From Ophthalmolycus amberensis (lineage: Eukaryota; Chordata; Actinopteri; Perciformes; Zoarcidae): a stretch of 64,000 bases of DNA. The stretch is from assembly GCA_024529925.1 (NCBI GenBank), contig JAFEUB010001203.1, positions 62,001 to 126,000 of the forward strand, in the 5' to 3' direction. The notes under the pieces were generated by a model. That model did no database searches and was not told the origin of the DNA. It saw only the letters and a program-made list of their open reading frames with translations. The number at the start of each line of letters is the position of its first letter. Within the stretch, counting starts at the first letter, position 1. The translations under genes were made by a program, and so were the position numbers. This document shows positions 11,449 to 23,070 of this stretch, piece by piece.

Positions 11449-14400
11449 TGAGCCTGTAGCCAAGGCCTTGAAACCCATTACATGTTCTGATTGTGTCAAT
11501 CTAATGCACTAATTGAATGCTATCCCTCAGCCACTTTTCATCAGTGAAGAGCCCATGCTGCTGAACTGATTTGGATATAATTTGCACAGCGAGGGCTTCA
11601 ATCACAAGAGACAAACATTTTCCCTCTCATTAAAGAGCACATTAAAGATGATCTTCTCTAGTTGCCACAGTGACTCTATCTAATAAGATTTGCTGGAAGT
11701 GCGCGTAGAACAATTTCCCTCTGTGATCCAGAGAGACTAGAATTTCCTCCTCTCTTCTCTCGCCTCCTCTCTCTTCTGCAGTAAGTGAGTCTAAAGAGAC
11801 CTCTTTGATCTTGTCTCATTGCTCTCAATACTCCAGACTGAATTCAAATCCCAAGGCCGACTATTTTAAGAACAAAGCTGCCGTCATGCTGAACAAGGGA
11901 AAAGGGGAGCTCGCTTTTATTCCTCACACTGTCCTGTCAGAATGAAATTTGCTAGACGGCAGTGGAAGCTGTGCTTATTAGTGTGTCATTTCAATCCATC
12001 ACACGGCCGTGTGGACATGCCATGTGATGGCGATAGTTATATGCAGCGAAATAAGCAATTGTGGTGAATTTTGTAGTGCGCTTGAGACTAATTGCAAAGA
12101 TGTATCCGCATGTAGCGCTTTGACTTTGAAGCGTCTGCATATAAAGCATCTGCAAGTGAATCATTTATAAGCGACCCCTAACAACAACGGCATGTTTAGT
12201 CTGAAGTTTATTTAATGGGTTTAGAATGTTTCCCTACACTTTGCTGAATTTTCTACAATCATTGAACTGACTTTACATTTTGAAGATCAAAACATTGTTG
12301 AACACGTACAACATTTTTACAAATCTTTCTGTAATTGCGTTGATGAAATATTTTTGTCCTAGCCTGTGTTGTTGTGGCTTGTGTCTGCTGCTACTTCTTG
12401 AACAGTGAATAGCTAGAGTCTCCATGTCCATGCTGAGTGGACACTCTGAGGCCTTAGATAGTCATGGTTTCTGCCATCCACACACTTTGGTTTGCAATCT
12501 GTATATATATGTGTATCCATATTTGTTGCAGTTACTTCTCATTATACTGAAGTTGTAGGTCACCTTTTGATTTTGTTTGCCTGTCTGTCTGTAATGGCCT
12601 TTCTGTGTCACTGAGCAGTCAGCATCAGTGTTGTAATCAGCTCTGCATGCCTTTCAAACAGGCGTTCCCCTCTGTGTTTACTGCCTCTTTGGAAAGGCTT
12701 GCTCCTATTTTTCATGGCTGCCCTTTTCAAAAAAGCCAGCAAACATGTCAAAGGAAAGGTCAGCAGGATCTGTACAACATTGAGGATCTTCCCAGCCTCT
12801 TCCTGCCTCGTCTCTACCATCCAAAAACACATCCATCTATTCCTCTCCTCCACAGGTAACTCTTCAGGTAAAACAACTGTCTTCAGAACGGTTCTACAGT
12901 AAACTGCAGTGGCTGTCTCTCCTCCCTGACTCTCACCCTGGCAGATTCTTGGCATCTCTATTGCTTTTTTTATTTTTGCTGACTGACATGAAATCTACTG
13001 GCAGAGGGTCCCTCACTGTAGACAAGGAGGGGGGAGTGTGTCAAAGGTCGGAACGATGCGGATTTAAGCTTGACAAGGGATCTAGGCTGAAAGCCACATA
13101 AAGCCTTCCTCATGAAAGGGCATGGCTCCCTGTAGCAGGTGTCGAACAAGGAAGATGCATGTCACGGCTCTGCTGATAGACCGACACACAGAGCTGCCGC
13201 GAGAAAAGAAGAGAGGCCGGGCTTCAACATCCACGCCAACCATCTAGGTCTTCTCACACGGGGGCAGTGTTGCACCACCTGTCACACTTCCTTCCTCCAT
13301 TCCCATCATGTCCTTCCTCCTCTTGCTGCTGTGTTCTTCATCTACCTTTACGTCAGAGGCATCATCCATTCTAGGTCTCCTCACTTCCTCTCCTCGTGTT
13401 GCCTCTGATAAAAGACGACCACAAAAGAGACGACCAGAGCACACAGCCGTCATTAGGAAAGGGACACTGGAGCCTGCTCTTCCTATCCACGCATAGCCGA
13501 GTTATCCAGTTCACACATGAGATTTGACCTGGATCATAACCAAGAGATGAACCCAATACATGAACTAATCTTCAGATACAAATGACTTACTTTCTCAGAC
13601 TTATAATGAGGCAATATTGATTTAATTAAATGAGAATCATCACAATCTGTTTGGTGTAAATATCACAATTCAATTTTTATAATGAACAGTTACAAATACG
13701 TCTACTTGTTCAGCCACAGCTACCAGCTTTTTAATTTGTTTATTGTCAGAACATATAAATTATGAATTGCTGTCGGATATAATGAAAACCGATATAACAA
13801 AAAAATGATTCTAAAAAGCATATACCGTAGCTTTAAGATAACTTAATCCAGGATTAACAAATCAATTCAAACTGTGTTCAAAGAACCAATCTAGTTGGAT
13901 GAGAATTAAAAGGATTGTTTTAGCCGGAAACAGATATTTATTGATTAAAGCAGCTTTAAATTAAAAATATTATTTTATTCTTATCCAGGCAAGGACACGA
14001 CAGTTCTCAAGATAATAAGGTGTCTATTAGTTGACAAACAATACAGTACTGATTACTTCTGCCATATAGTCGAGCTACGTTTAGCATAAATACAGTATGT
14101 TGTAAATGAGACGAGATAATACAAACTTTTGTGTGCTTCCGTTGACCTCTCTCCTCTCACCTTCTGTCCTCCCCTCCAGCCTTCATTGTGACTTTAGTCA
14201 TGGCTGTGATGGAGGACCACATTGTCTGAGATCCTCCCCCATCTATAGCAGACACACCCCACGCAGTGTCCCCTTACACCAGTCTGCTCCACAGGTGGGA
14301 GAAACAGAGTGCATTCTGGTTCTGTGCATCACAGCGGGCTACTTTTCTCCTTGCTTCACAATACCCACAGATTTGTGAGCTGATGCTGCAGTGTTCCCGA

Positions 14401-17400
14401 GGCAGTCGGAGGCATCTCTGCTCGCTGTTTCTTTCCCCGCTTACTCACCCCCAGCGTGGCAGAAGTCATCCGAGGACAGCCGCAGCAACACAGCGCCGCT
14501 GGGCGGGTTGTTGTTTTGTTTCATTAAGCATGACCCCAGTGCGCCGTGGTAAGAGGCAGTTCACACAGACAGCACGTACATTTACTTTGCCGGTGCTGGA
14601 GGGAAAGAGATGCAAATGAATTGATTTTGAAGAAGCTTCAACAGCTGTGCATCTGGAGCCTAATGAGAAATGGGGTGTTTGCTAAATAAGCTCTGCAGGA
14701 AATATTTCTTACCAAATATCTCTTGTAAGGCATGTAGCCTGTGATGAATTTCCTCTGTCTCACGTGGTCATGATTTACATTTAATTCATGAAATGTTTCT
14801 ACAAAGGAACACTGTGTCTTAGATTCATGACTACGTGATGCTCACAGGAGACTGCATGGGGTTGTTGCATATAAATTCAGACTGTGCCTGGCACTGCAGT
14901 TAACTTGTGTCTGTCTCGGCTTGAAAGCAAAGCGACCTTTAACATCTCTCAAAGACATTCCAGAGGAAGCATCGTCATTACAGGGCAGGATATTGGAACG
15001 GACTGCTTCCAGTGGGCTCAGATGAAACTGATTACACCTAAACCACATTTTATACATATTCTCATTTGGACAAACGTTTTGCTGAGCGGTATTGTTTTCA
15101 TCTTCTGATCCAAAGAGTCTTCCCCTCCCTTTGGTCGTTCATTCTCTCGATCCTTTCATCTGTAACAGCCTGGCTCGGGCCGCTGGATCACCAGGATGGA
15201 TGGAGGGATTTAAAGATGGGCCGACTCAAGAAAGCCGAGATCAGGGAACCGAGGCTGAGATGAGGGCTTCGCTTTAAAGGCTGTATATCCCCGATGACAG
15301 GAAAGAAGTGTGAAGCTGATAACCATAGCGTCTTGCTCTTTCCCCCTTCTTCTCATCTCCGTCTTCCTGCCACCAGTTCTTCATTCTTCTCTTTGGGAAC
15401 TCCAACATTCCTGCGGTGGAAAGTTACTGCTGGATCCTATTTCCTACCAATGTCCGCTGAGAGCACTCAGAGACACATGGAGATTGTTACCAACTCAAAA
15501 GGCTGTGTAATCCAACCTGTTCCCTTTAGGACTTGACTTCTTTTCTTCCCTGAATGTAAAACACGGTGTATTTCAATCTAGATTCAGGTTGCTCAGAATG
15601 GAGGCCTGAGAGTTTGTCTCATGGTCTGTAGTGGACATATGATGATGAATCGCTGCACGGCCAAGTTCTCCACACACCCAGGATCACATTCCGTTGGAGT
15701 TGAACAGGCGCTGCAGTTTATCATGTCCTGAGGAAGTTTCGTTGAGGAAGACATTTAACCCTTAGCCTGTCCATGGTGAGTGGATGAGAGGATAATCGAA
15801 GTAACTGACATGTAGTATGGCCTGTGCACATACATAAGGCAAGATGCCGAAAGTAGTTGAGGATAACATTGCACATTTTCAAAGTGTCTCTCCTGTAAGG
15901 CATTCATAGTGTTGCACTAGGTTATCCGCGTGGAAAGTGACAGATATAGTGTCAAGAATGGACATAAACAGCTAGAGAGAGAAGTTCAAACTGCGTTTAC
16001 TATTTCACCTCCACACAGCTGGCCAATCACTGCGTGAGGTGTGTGTACTTAATAACACTCAATATCTTTATAAAGTAAGATGTCATATTGGTGGCAGTGA
16101 AGAGGCTGTTTACTTTGAACACGAGGGTTAAATGTGTGAGTAAGTGAGTGGCGGCCAATTGCACGACAAATGAAGTGTGATCGCTCCTATAATGTTTTGA
16201 GAGCTGCAACCACGTTTAAGAAAATGTAGCTGTGGATAATCTGGCTTTGATTATATCAAATAAAACCATCCTGAAATGGAGCTAATACTCTGCTGCACTT
16301 CCATCCTCTCAAAATACAAAGCCACCAGGAGCTGTCTTCACCTCTCCTTGTGTTTTGCATTGGTAGTTTTGAAAATGATTCTTTCATTAGATCATTTTAA
16401 GGCTTGTAATATATTTTAGCTTCTAGCCCCAGCTATTGACAACGTGTAGGGCATCAGATAAACGTTTGTCTGTGCGTCAGTCATGTGTACAAATATGGCA
16501 GGTACAGCCATTTAGTTGCATTCATACGCAGACAAGCATATTATCTTGAACTCCAGTGTAAAACCTGCACATGTAGTGCCTTCTTTCAACGTGCGATTGT
16601 TATTGTCCTGTTCAGTGTTTGATCGCCTGCTCGGGTCACATACTGCTCACTTAATCCTCTCCAATTAAAGTATTGGTGGGTGAAATGAAAACTAACAGAC
16701 CTCTCAATCCAAGGGAAGTCCATCTGTTCCATAAAAAAACACCCCATATAAAAACAGAAAAAGTCCTTCTCGCCGCTGCAGCTCGAGGCCCATTATTTCC
16801 CTTCAGCTCTCCCCCATGTAACATAAAACAGCTGTTGTTTTGACACCTCATATTTGGTGTGGGAATCTGTAATTAGTGAAATAACATTTGGTTGTGCTTT
16901 GATCGACACAATCAGTTGGCTGTTCATGTGCAGGTGTGAAATGTTGAGTGCAGGTGTGTCTGCATGTGAAGGATTGGAGGATGTGATGCTTGTTAAAGGC
17001 AGCTTATTGCACTGCATATTTCTCCAATATCATCATTCAGTCCTCTCTTTTCCAGAAGTAAAACAGCATAAAGCAGGCAGGCATCACACGATGTTTACAC
17101 TGCATAACATATTCATCTTAACGAGTCATTTTTTAAAACACGAGATAACCAAACTCTGCCAAATGGAGTGTGACAACTGCTCCTACTTCCACTGTCCTAT
17201 AAGTTGCTTCAAGGATTTTGAAAATCTTGAGTTACGGCTGATTTCAGATTAATATCACTTGACCCAATAACATTCTTGAAATGACTGATGTGCTTTGGAA
17301 TAAAGTGGAATCATCTCGCCCTCACTGGCAGTATCCTACTTGTTTCATGAAAAATGTGTCTCTATTTCCTCTGGGGATGTTGGCCTTGCACTTAATTCTT

Positions 17401-18499
17401 CCTATCTCTCTCTGCACAGTGTTTTGTCCAGAAAGCCAATTTTCTCCAGGATATAAGTGGCTTCAGGAGACCAAAGGAAACTTTTCCCAAACCTAATATC
17501 TCACACCTCCAGGGACCCCGAGTTTACATGTTGAAGCAGCTCAATCAGACAAACTCCCTGCAGGCTCTCGTTGGATCTCTCTAAGCCAGCACAACACAAT
17601 CATGGCGCCCACACATCCTCACCTGCAACCCTTCATGCATTTCAAAGTGTTATGGATAGAGTGATATTAACTTTCCCGGTGATGTGATGTGATGTGAGGG
17701 GAGGAGGGGACAGAGATGTTTGTGACACAATGAGCGACTCGTGTCCAGTGGATGTGGATTCAACATGTGAGGAGTTCATCTGTGTTATAGTCTTTGCCTC
17801 CTCTGCAGTGAACTACACCCTCGTGAATAGGCTCTTGTAAATGTTGTCGGCGATACCGATCAGTGTCTCAAAGCACACTTTGTCCTCTCTAACAGCTCCC
17901 ATGGTCCTTTGACTGCAGGACACTGATGCCTCATTGCCGAAAGGACACAGTGTCCCCAGACACCAGTTTTGGTGTCACTGTAGAAACCAATTAGACTCAC
18001 TGCTCAGAGCACTTTGTGGGTTTTGCCAGTTTTGTTATGTCATTGAGACTCTGAAGTACTTTCTGTCAAATGTCACACGTCCAATGTGTGAACATTAAAC
18101 TGTATTTTGACAATAAACTGAGACCATAAGAAGAATCTCGGCAAGGCTTTTGTCAAAGTACATTGAAGTACTTGAAGCATAAATGGTAGCACTCTCTGAC
18201 GGCCATCTAACTTTAAAGAAAGGAATATCTGTCTGTCTGCGAACTGCTCATCCGATCTACTCAACACTTGCTGGGTGTATTGCTGGGGACCCCATGGAGT
18301 GCTTTGTCCGATACGGTGCAATTTGGACCCAACTGTTCAATAATGCTTGACTTTGAACAAACAAGCAAACAGCGCTCCGTTTAGCAGCTTTAGGGCTCTG
18401 TGGACTTGTATTGACCGCAGCGAGGTTTAACAGGCCGCGGCTCATTGACTCAGGTTGACTTTTGCTGCTAGACGCTGGATATGCTAATGTGCAACGAAC

Positions 18500-18775
18500 G
18501 GCCATGTGCAACGAACTTATAAACACATTATAATGGCAATAAGTGAGTGACCAGCAGTTATGAAGTATTATGGTTCTTGACCTTATAAATAGAATATATA
18601 GCTATAAAAATGCTTAATAATGTGCTATGACTAATGTTTTAAAGCAATATAAATATGTATGAGTGCTTAAAACTATAATTATAAGGTGCTATAAGAAGAT
18701 GATATTGCATTATACTGTAACAATGCTTGGAATGCATTATAGGCCTGGGTTTCAAAGAAAGTGTTGCCGCATAAA
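18500..18775 (+). repeat. AT-rich dispersed repeat
   Basis: Repeated TTATAA/TATAAA words (such as AATAATGTGCTATGA and ATTATAAGGTGCTATAAG) ending in GGGTTTCAAAGAAAGTGTTGCC resemble a family of teleost MITE-like sequences ending in AAGTGTTACC. Memory-based and diverged. Confidence 0.4.
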
Positions 18776-19048
18776 TTAGCTGTTTTTATTTAACATCTTC
18801 TCACTTTTCAGTGGAAAATCACCACTTCAGACATATTTAGTGCTGCAAGTTACTGAGCAGAGCCACTAAATCAGCACTTCAGTCACAGATCTAGAGCTGG
18901 CTAGAGTTCATCTGTTCTGCGTCTCAGAGGAATATCCCTCTTCTTTATAAATCGTTTTAAATATAAAAGCGAGGCAAACCGTTTGAAATATTTATTGTTG
19001 CATTCTGCCATCAACATTGACTCATTATATTCAGGTATTTTTACTATA

Positions 19049-19086
<38 letters not shown>

Positions 19087-20024
19087 TATATATTGCAGCT
19101 TGCGTTAACACCGCCCACAGAACATTTCTTTGAGATATGTACTGCATTGAATGTACTGATAATTAAACACTGAGAAGAACATTAGGGGATGCTTTACTGG
19201 AGCGTCTAATATACATAGTGTGCGTGGAGATATTATATATTTGATATGCAGAAATTAGACATCTCTTCTACGGAGAATCTCATGATGAGAAGTTATTTTG
19301 TTGTTTATTAAAATACATATTCCTGTGTGATCACAGGATCTTTTTTTTGCCGAGTTGGAAACTCCCATTGAGTTGCCACAATAAACGGTATTTACTGTAG
19401 TATTTGCTCCGTCTGTCTATGAAATAGAGTGATCTGGTGAACTTATTGATTTTTCCTGTTAAAGCCACTTCAGTCAGTCAGAGCTGAAGGTGAAGAAAGT
19501 TTGTATTTAAGCCTTGAGCCACAGAAGCATGCTAAACTTGGTGCACTGCGGTTTAATCAAAAGTGGTTTTAATTCAGCAACCCTCTAGACACAACAGCCA
19601 ATTTCTTTACAAACAAAGTAAGCAGCTAGTGGAACTCAACTGCCCTTCCATTTGAACAGTGGCTAGTAAATCATCAGGAGAATCTTCCATGGCAACCATG
19701 CTGGTTAATGGTTTTGCTTCGGCTTAATGATATGCCTGCTGAGAGACGGAGAGAGATGATAATAGGAAAGTCTTATGAATAATCATTAGATTAATGTCAT
19801 CCACATCAACTGCATGTCAATAAGTGTGAAATTAAACTTGACGTTTCTTTTAGCAGCCATTAACAGTGGATCCAATTAGCCAATTGGACAGGGACATGTC
19901 TCATTCTTTAATTTGTTCGATTGCAAATCAATCTAATTAGAAATCGGAGGATGAAAAATGGGTGCATCAGGCAGTACCTGCTGTTGTGTCATCGCCACAG
20001 CCGTAATGATGTGGTATTACTGTC

Positions 20025-20026
<2 letters not shown>
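18776..20026. other. Gene-free stretch with a possible conserved non-coding segment
   Basis: No gene seen. An AT microsatellite lies at 19052-19084. The interval 19680-19950 contains CCATGGCAACCATG (like an RFX X-box half-site pair) and CCAATTAGCCAATTGG, with many ATTA words. That is the sort of content seen in conserved enhancers, but conservation cannot be judged from one sequence. Confidence 0.35.
19052..19084 (+). repeat. (AT)n microsatellite
   Basis: About 16 AT units flanked by CTATA on both sides. Confidence 0.95.

Positions 20027-20060
<34 letters not shown>
20027..20060 (+). repeat. (TG)n microsatellite
   Basis: About 17 TG units ending at GCAGTGGGG. Confidence 0.95.
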
Positions 20061-20064
<4 letters not shown>

Positions 20065-20129
20065 GGGGACTGTTCCTGTGTGCGCTCTAAGTACAGACAG
20101 CATCTCCAGGTCTAGACTGTAGACATAGA

Positions 20130-20175
20130 GTGACACGGAGAGCTTTGCATTCTGATGCAGAGCTCTCCGTGTCAC
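20130..20175. repeat. Near-perfect 21-bp hairpin with 4-base loop
   Basis: The left arm (20130-20150, starting GTGACACGGAGAG) and right arm (20155-20175, ending CTCTCCGTGTCAC) are reverse complements except for one position, which would form a G-U pair in RNA. The loop is TCTG. Flanking bases do not extend the stem. I do not recognise it as a known small-RNA gene or transposon end. Confidence 0.9.
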
Positions 20176-20182
20176 AGATATG

Positions 20183-20536
20183 CAGTGGTGCCGGAAGTAG
20201 TCCGATCCTTTACTTTAGTAAAAGTACTCATACCACAGTGTAAAAAATCCTGCATTGAAAATGTTAAGCAAAAGTATGCAAATATAATGACGGATATGTC
20301 CTGACTGTTGTACTATTTGAGAGCAAAGTTAAGAGGATAGATCTATGAAGAACTTTGTGCTCCCTCTAGCAGTGAAGGAATATAACTAAGTACATCAAGG
20401 CTGCTCAAGTACTGTACTTCAGTACTATTTTGAGGTACTTGTACATTACTTGAGTATTTCCATTTTATGTAACTGTATACTTCTACCCCACTACATCTCG
20501 GAGGGAAATATTGTATTTTAACTTTACATTTATTTG
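20183..20536 (+). repeat. Dispersed teleost repeat, left part (split by solo LTR)
   Basis: It starts CAGTGGTGCCGGAAGTAG and continues with ACTTTAGTAAAAGTACTCATACCACAG and, further on, ACTAAGTACATCAAGG, TACTTGAGTATTTCCATTTTATG and CACTACATCTCGGAGGGAAATA. These belong to the very common percomorph 'AGTGGTGGAAGAAGTA' group as I recall it. The sequence is interrupted at ACATTTATTTG by the solo LTR, and the family resumes after it. Confidence 0.6.
20532..20536 (+). repeat. Left 5-bp target duplication (ATTTG) of the solo LTR
   Basis: ATTTG lies immediately before the LTR and is repeated exactly at 21102-21106 after it. Confidence 0.9.
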
Positions 20537-20604
20537 TGTCACGGGAGTTCACAGGTAGGACCCAAACGCAAGACCACAGGAGACAGAAGTTAGTGGAAAC
20601 AGGT

Positions 20605-20610
20605 TTTATT
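20605..20610 (-). promoter_or_regulatory. Polyadenylation signal of the solo LTR
   Basis: AATAAA on the minus strand, correctly placed downstream of the TATA box and followed by a U5-like remainder. Confidence 0.75.
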
Positions 20611-20856
20611 TAGCCTGACTAAGACAGGAAGGTGTGGAGCCCGTGGTCCGACACCAGAGTAGGCAGATCGACGGTGTGAGTCCCGTGGCTCGACACCGGA
20701 GGGCTGGATGCTTGACGGCGTGTGTAGTCCGTTGAACACCAGGAGGGCTTTGCGGCGGAGTGTAATCCGTAGAATGCAAGGAGGGCAGAGGATGCCACGG
20801 GGTTGAAGCGGGTGAAAGACGGTACGACCTGACAACCCCAGACTGCAGGACCAGAG

Positions 20857-20864
20857 TTTATATA
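20857..20864 (-). promoter_or_regulatory. TATA box of the solo LTR
   Basis: TATATAAA on the minus strand inside the LTR. It could drive antisense transcription into the flanking repeat. Confidence 0.7.
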
Positions 20865-21101
20865 GTGACATGGGAATCATTAGTGGGACCTGAGTCTGGT
20901 GTGTCAGGCTGCAGGAGGTGATCGGCTGGAGTGTCCTCAGCTGTGCACAATCACGGGTGTGGCCATGGGAGGTGTCTGGAGGCAGGGGACAAACACAGAG
21001 CACATGGCACACACTAACAAACGGGGGAATGACAGGACACATGAGGAGAGGAGATCAGGGGAAACACACAACGGGTCAGACAGGGATCCTGGATCCTGAC
21101 A

Positions 21102-21435
21102 ATTTGATGATAGTTACTAGTTTGGCTTCTCTGCAGAATTAGATTCTTAAGACAGAATATAAATCAACCAATAAACTGATATATTACAAAGTAGCGTTTA
21201 GCTTAATTATAGCGTAATTATTATGAATTTTAAATTAGCTCCACCTATACCAGCTGCAACATTAAAGTGATGAACACATTGATGGATCAATAATTATAAA
21301 TCAATGATAAAAGCCTACCATAGATATATTATATGAAATGGGCCATTCTGCATAATGCATTCTTTTGGTACTTAAAGTATATTTTGATGCTTATACTTTT
21401 GTACTAAAGTAACATTTTGAATGCAGGACTTAATA
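21102..21435 (+). repeat. Dispersed teleost repeat, right part (split by solo LTR)
   Basis: After the duplicated ATTTG the host repeat continues, with TTAGCTCCACCTATACCAGC, ATGGGCCATTCTGCATAATG, TTGGTACTTAAAGTATATTTTG and AGTAACATTTTGAATGCAGG, in the order expected for the family begun at 20183. The LTR therefore inserted into a pre-existing copy. Confidence 0.6.
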
Positions 21436-22235
21436 TAATTAATAATAACTTAATAATAATTGAATCACACAAAAATGTATTGTATGAATTAGAATAGTGA
21501 TGACACAGCTGGATTGAGACATACACTTAAAGGTGGTGGTTATAAAAAATAGAAAAAACTTTATTATTATTGTAGCCTGTTGTTGTAATCCAGTGATAAT
21601 GCCCAGCACAGTTCATCAACTCTATCCATGAGAACTTGCTGTGGTGACTGAAATCCTTTTAACTCGGTGAGGTGAAGGTATTTGATTAGATTCTTGTAGA
21701 GGAAGTGATTCCCTTTAGAATTGTCACTAGAAGTGTCTGCTCTCTGTTTATGGATCCATACACTGCAGATACTGACGTGGTTTTTCACTCCGTATACTGC
21801 AGTATATGGAGTGATGTTGTCAATAGAACCACAAAGCTACAGAAAGAACTACGTCTGAATCACACCATTGCATACCAGCATTCCACACTGTTTGAATTGT
21901 AGAATCTCTGCCGTCTAAATGGATACTCATTTTAGTCTGAGATCAGTTTAGTCTGTTTAATATTTGATGGTGCTGCTCTTATGTCTGCTTTTTCATGTTT
22001 TAAAAGCTTTACTATGTGTTGCAACGTTTGCTGTCATGATAAACAGCATGTTTTAGCGCTTGCTTAATGTCGTCTCACTTGTCACACACACGCACGCTCG
22101 CACGCACACACCCAGCTGTAAATGAGCATGTAGCACTACGTGTGAGTTTGGGTGAGAGCACTTATAGATGTGAACAGGCCATGCTGACACTGATGCCTGA
22201 GTTAACATTTCAGCACAGCAGAAATGATCACTGGA
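21436..22235. other. Gene-free stretch
   Basis: No gene recognised. AT-rich at the left, ordinary elsewhere. Confidence 0.5.
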
Positions 22236-22239
22236 GTTC

Positions 22240-22430
22240 TCCGAAACAAACTAGAGCTGAAACAATTAGTCGATGGACAGAAATTTAATGTGCAACAATT
22301 TTGATTATCGTTTCGATCAAGCACACATTTGAGGATAAATATGTAAAACATTGCTGGATCCAATTCCTCAAATGTAAAGATTTGCTTCTTTTCTTCGTCT
22401 CATTTAAAAGCAAACGTAATATATTTTGGT
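22240..22430 (+). repeat. Dispersed repeat (GAGCTGAAACAATTAGTCGAT family)
   Basis: AGAGCTGAAACAATTAGTCG, GACAGAAATTTAATGTGCAA, AACATTGCTGGATCCA and CCTCAAATGTAAAGATTTGC follow the order of a common teleost interspersed repeat built around ATTAGTCGATTAATCG words. Diverged copy, identification from memory. Confidence 0.55.
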
Positions 22431-22615
22431 TTATATGCTTGGTTACATAAGCCGTGGTGGCCAAATAGTTGAGGTGCTTGACGCACAGTCATGGCGTCCT
22501 AAGTTAGATTTCGGCACGGGACATTTGTTGTGCGTCACTGTCTCTCTCTCCTGCTTTCGTACTCAGTCTCCACACCATCAACTGTCTAATAAAAGTCAAA
22601 AAGAATTATATGTAT
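22430..22615 (+). mobile_element. tRNA-type SINE copy
   Basis: The 5' part reads like a decayed tRNA-derived head (GCCGTGGTGGCCAAATAGTT, TGACGCACAGTCATGGCGTC). It is followed by a GCACGGGACATTTGTTGTG/CTCTCTCTCCTGCTTTC body and a tail ending CAACTGTCTAATAAAAGTCA. A second fragment of the same body is at 50625. Class and boundaries are inferred from memory of fish SINEs. Confidence 0.55.
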
Positions 22616-22629
22616 ATGTTCAAAACAAG

Positions 22630-22649
22630 CTAACCCTAACCCTAACCTA
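22630..22649 (+). repeat. Short telomere-like tract
   Basis: CTAACCCTAACCCTAACCTA: fewer than four CCCTAA units, immediately after the SINE tail. Too short to imply a former chromosome end. Confidence 0.8.
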
Positions 22650-22911
22650 GCTTGGGTTTTAAAGAAATTATTGCATTTTAACTGTTTTATGACATTTAAA
22701 CAAGTAATAAATTCATGGGGAAATGAATCATCAAATGTATCAATAATGGAAACAACAGAATGGAATCTTAGGCTTCTATTTTCAAATTTTCCTCCCCCTC
22801 TCACTCCTTACCCTTGTTTGGTTCAAAAAATCATTATAGTTACAGGTTAACTGATCAAAACTACAATCCGTAACAGACCTAATGATTATCCAGTAATCTC
22901 ACTGTATTCTC

Positions 22912-23070
22912 AGTGGTGGAGGAAGTACTGAGATCTTTTACTGAAGTAAACGTATCGGTACTAAACATGCAGAATATCCCATCTCAGAATGTATATTAGA
23001 TTATTGTACTATAATTATTGGATGCATTAATGTGTACACCACTTAATTATGCTACAGTCCATAAAGATGG
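22912..23070 (+). repeat. Second copy of the AGTGGTGGAAGAAGTA repeat
   Basis: TCAGTGGTGGAGGAAGTACTGAGATCTTTTACTGAAGTAAA, in short pieces, parallels the start of the copy at 20183. The rest is truncated. Confidence 0.55.

Larger units (their letters stand above)
8522..18499. other. Ten-kilobase stretch without a recognisable gene
   Basis: No frame here could be tied to a protein family except the weak candidate at 11185. A GT microsatellite sits at 10736-10758. The 9480-9700 segment is unusually rich in CpG for this window and may be a younger repeat. Several stretches (about 8780-8960 and 14590-14700) are dense in TAAT, ATGCAAAT and CAGCTG words and could be conserved non-coding elements; this is inference only. 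13560-14100 is AT-rich. Confidence 0.5.
20537..21101 (-). mobile_element. Solo LTR of a Gypsy-type retrotransposon
   Basis: This 565-bp unit begins TGTCACGG and ends GATCCTGACA, giving terminal TG...CA on both strands. It is flanked by the exact 5-bp duplication ATTTG, as expected of an integrase-made insertion. Read on the minus strand it has LTR order: TGTCAGGATC start, a TATA box (TATATAAA at 20864-20857), and an AATAAA polyadenylation signal (20610-20605) about 250 bases later, then U5 ending CCCGTGACA. No internal retroelement sequence is present, so it arose by recombination between two LTRs. The Gypsy label is from memory of similar fish LTRs. The 150-codon minus-strand frame inside it (20590-21042) is not a gene. 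Confidence 0.88.

Noticed and set aside
16854..17252. 132-codon frame as a membrane or Cys-rich protein
   Set aside because: No family phrases, starts in AT-rich intergenic DNA, and has no splice or promoter context.
20590..21042. 150-codon minus-strand frame
   Set aside because: It lies wholly inside the solo LTR, spanning the TATA region and the putative transcription start. LTRs are not coding.
22630..22649. Interstitial telomere or chromosome-fusion site
   Set aside because: There are only about three CCCTAA units, adjoining a SINE tail, so chance or SINE tail variation is enough.
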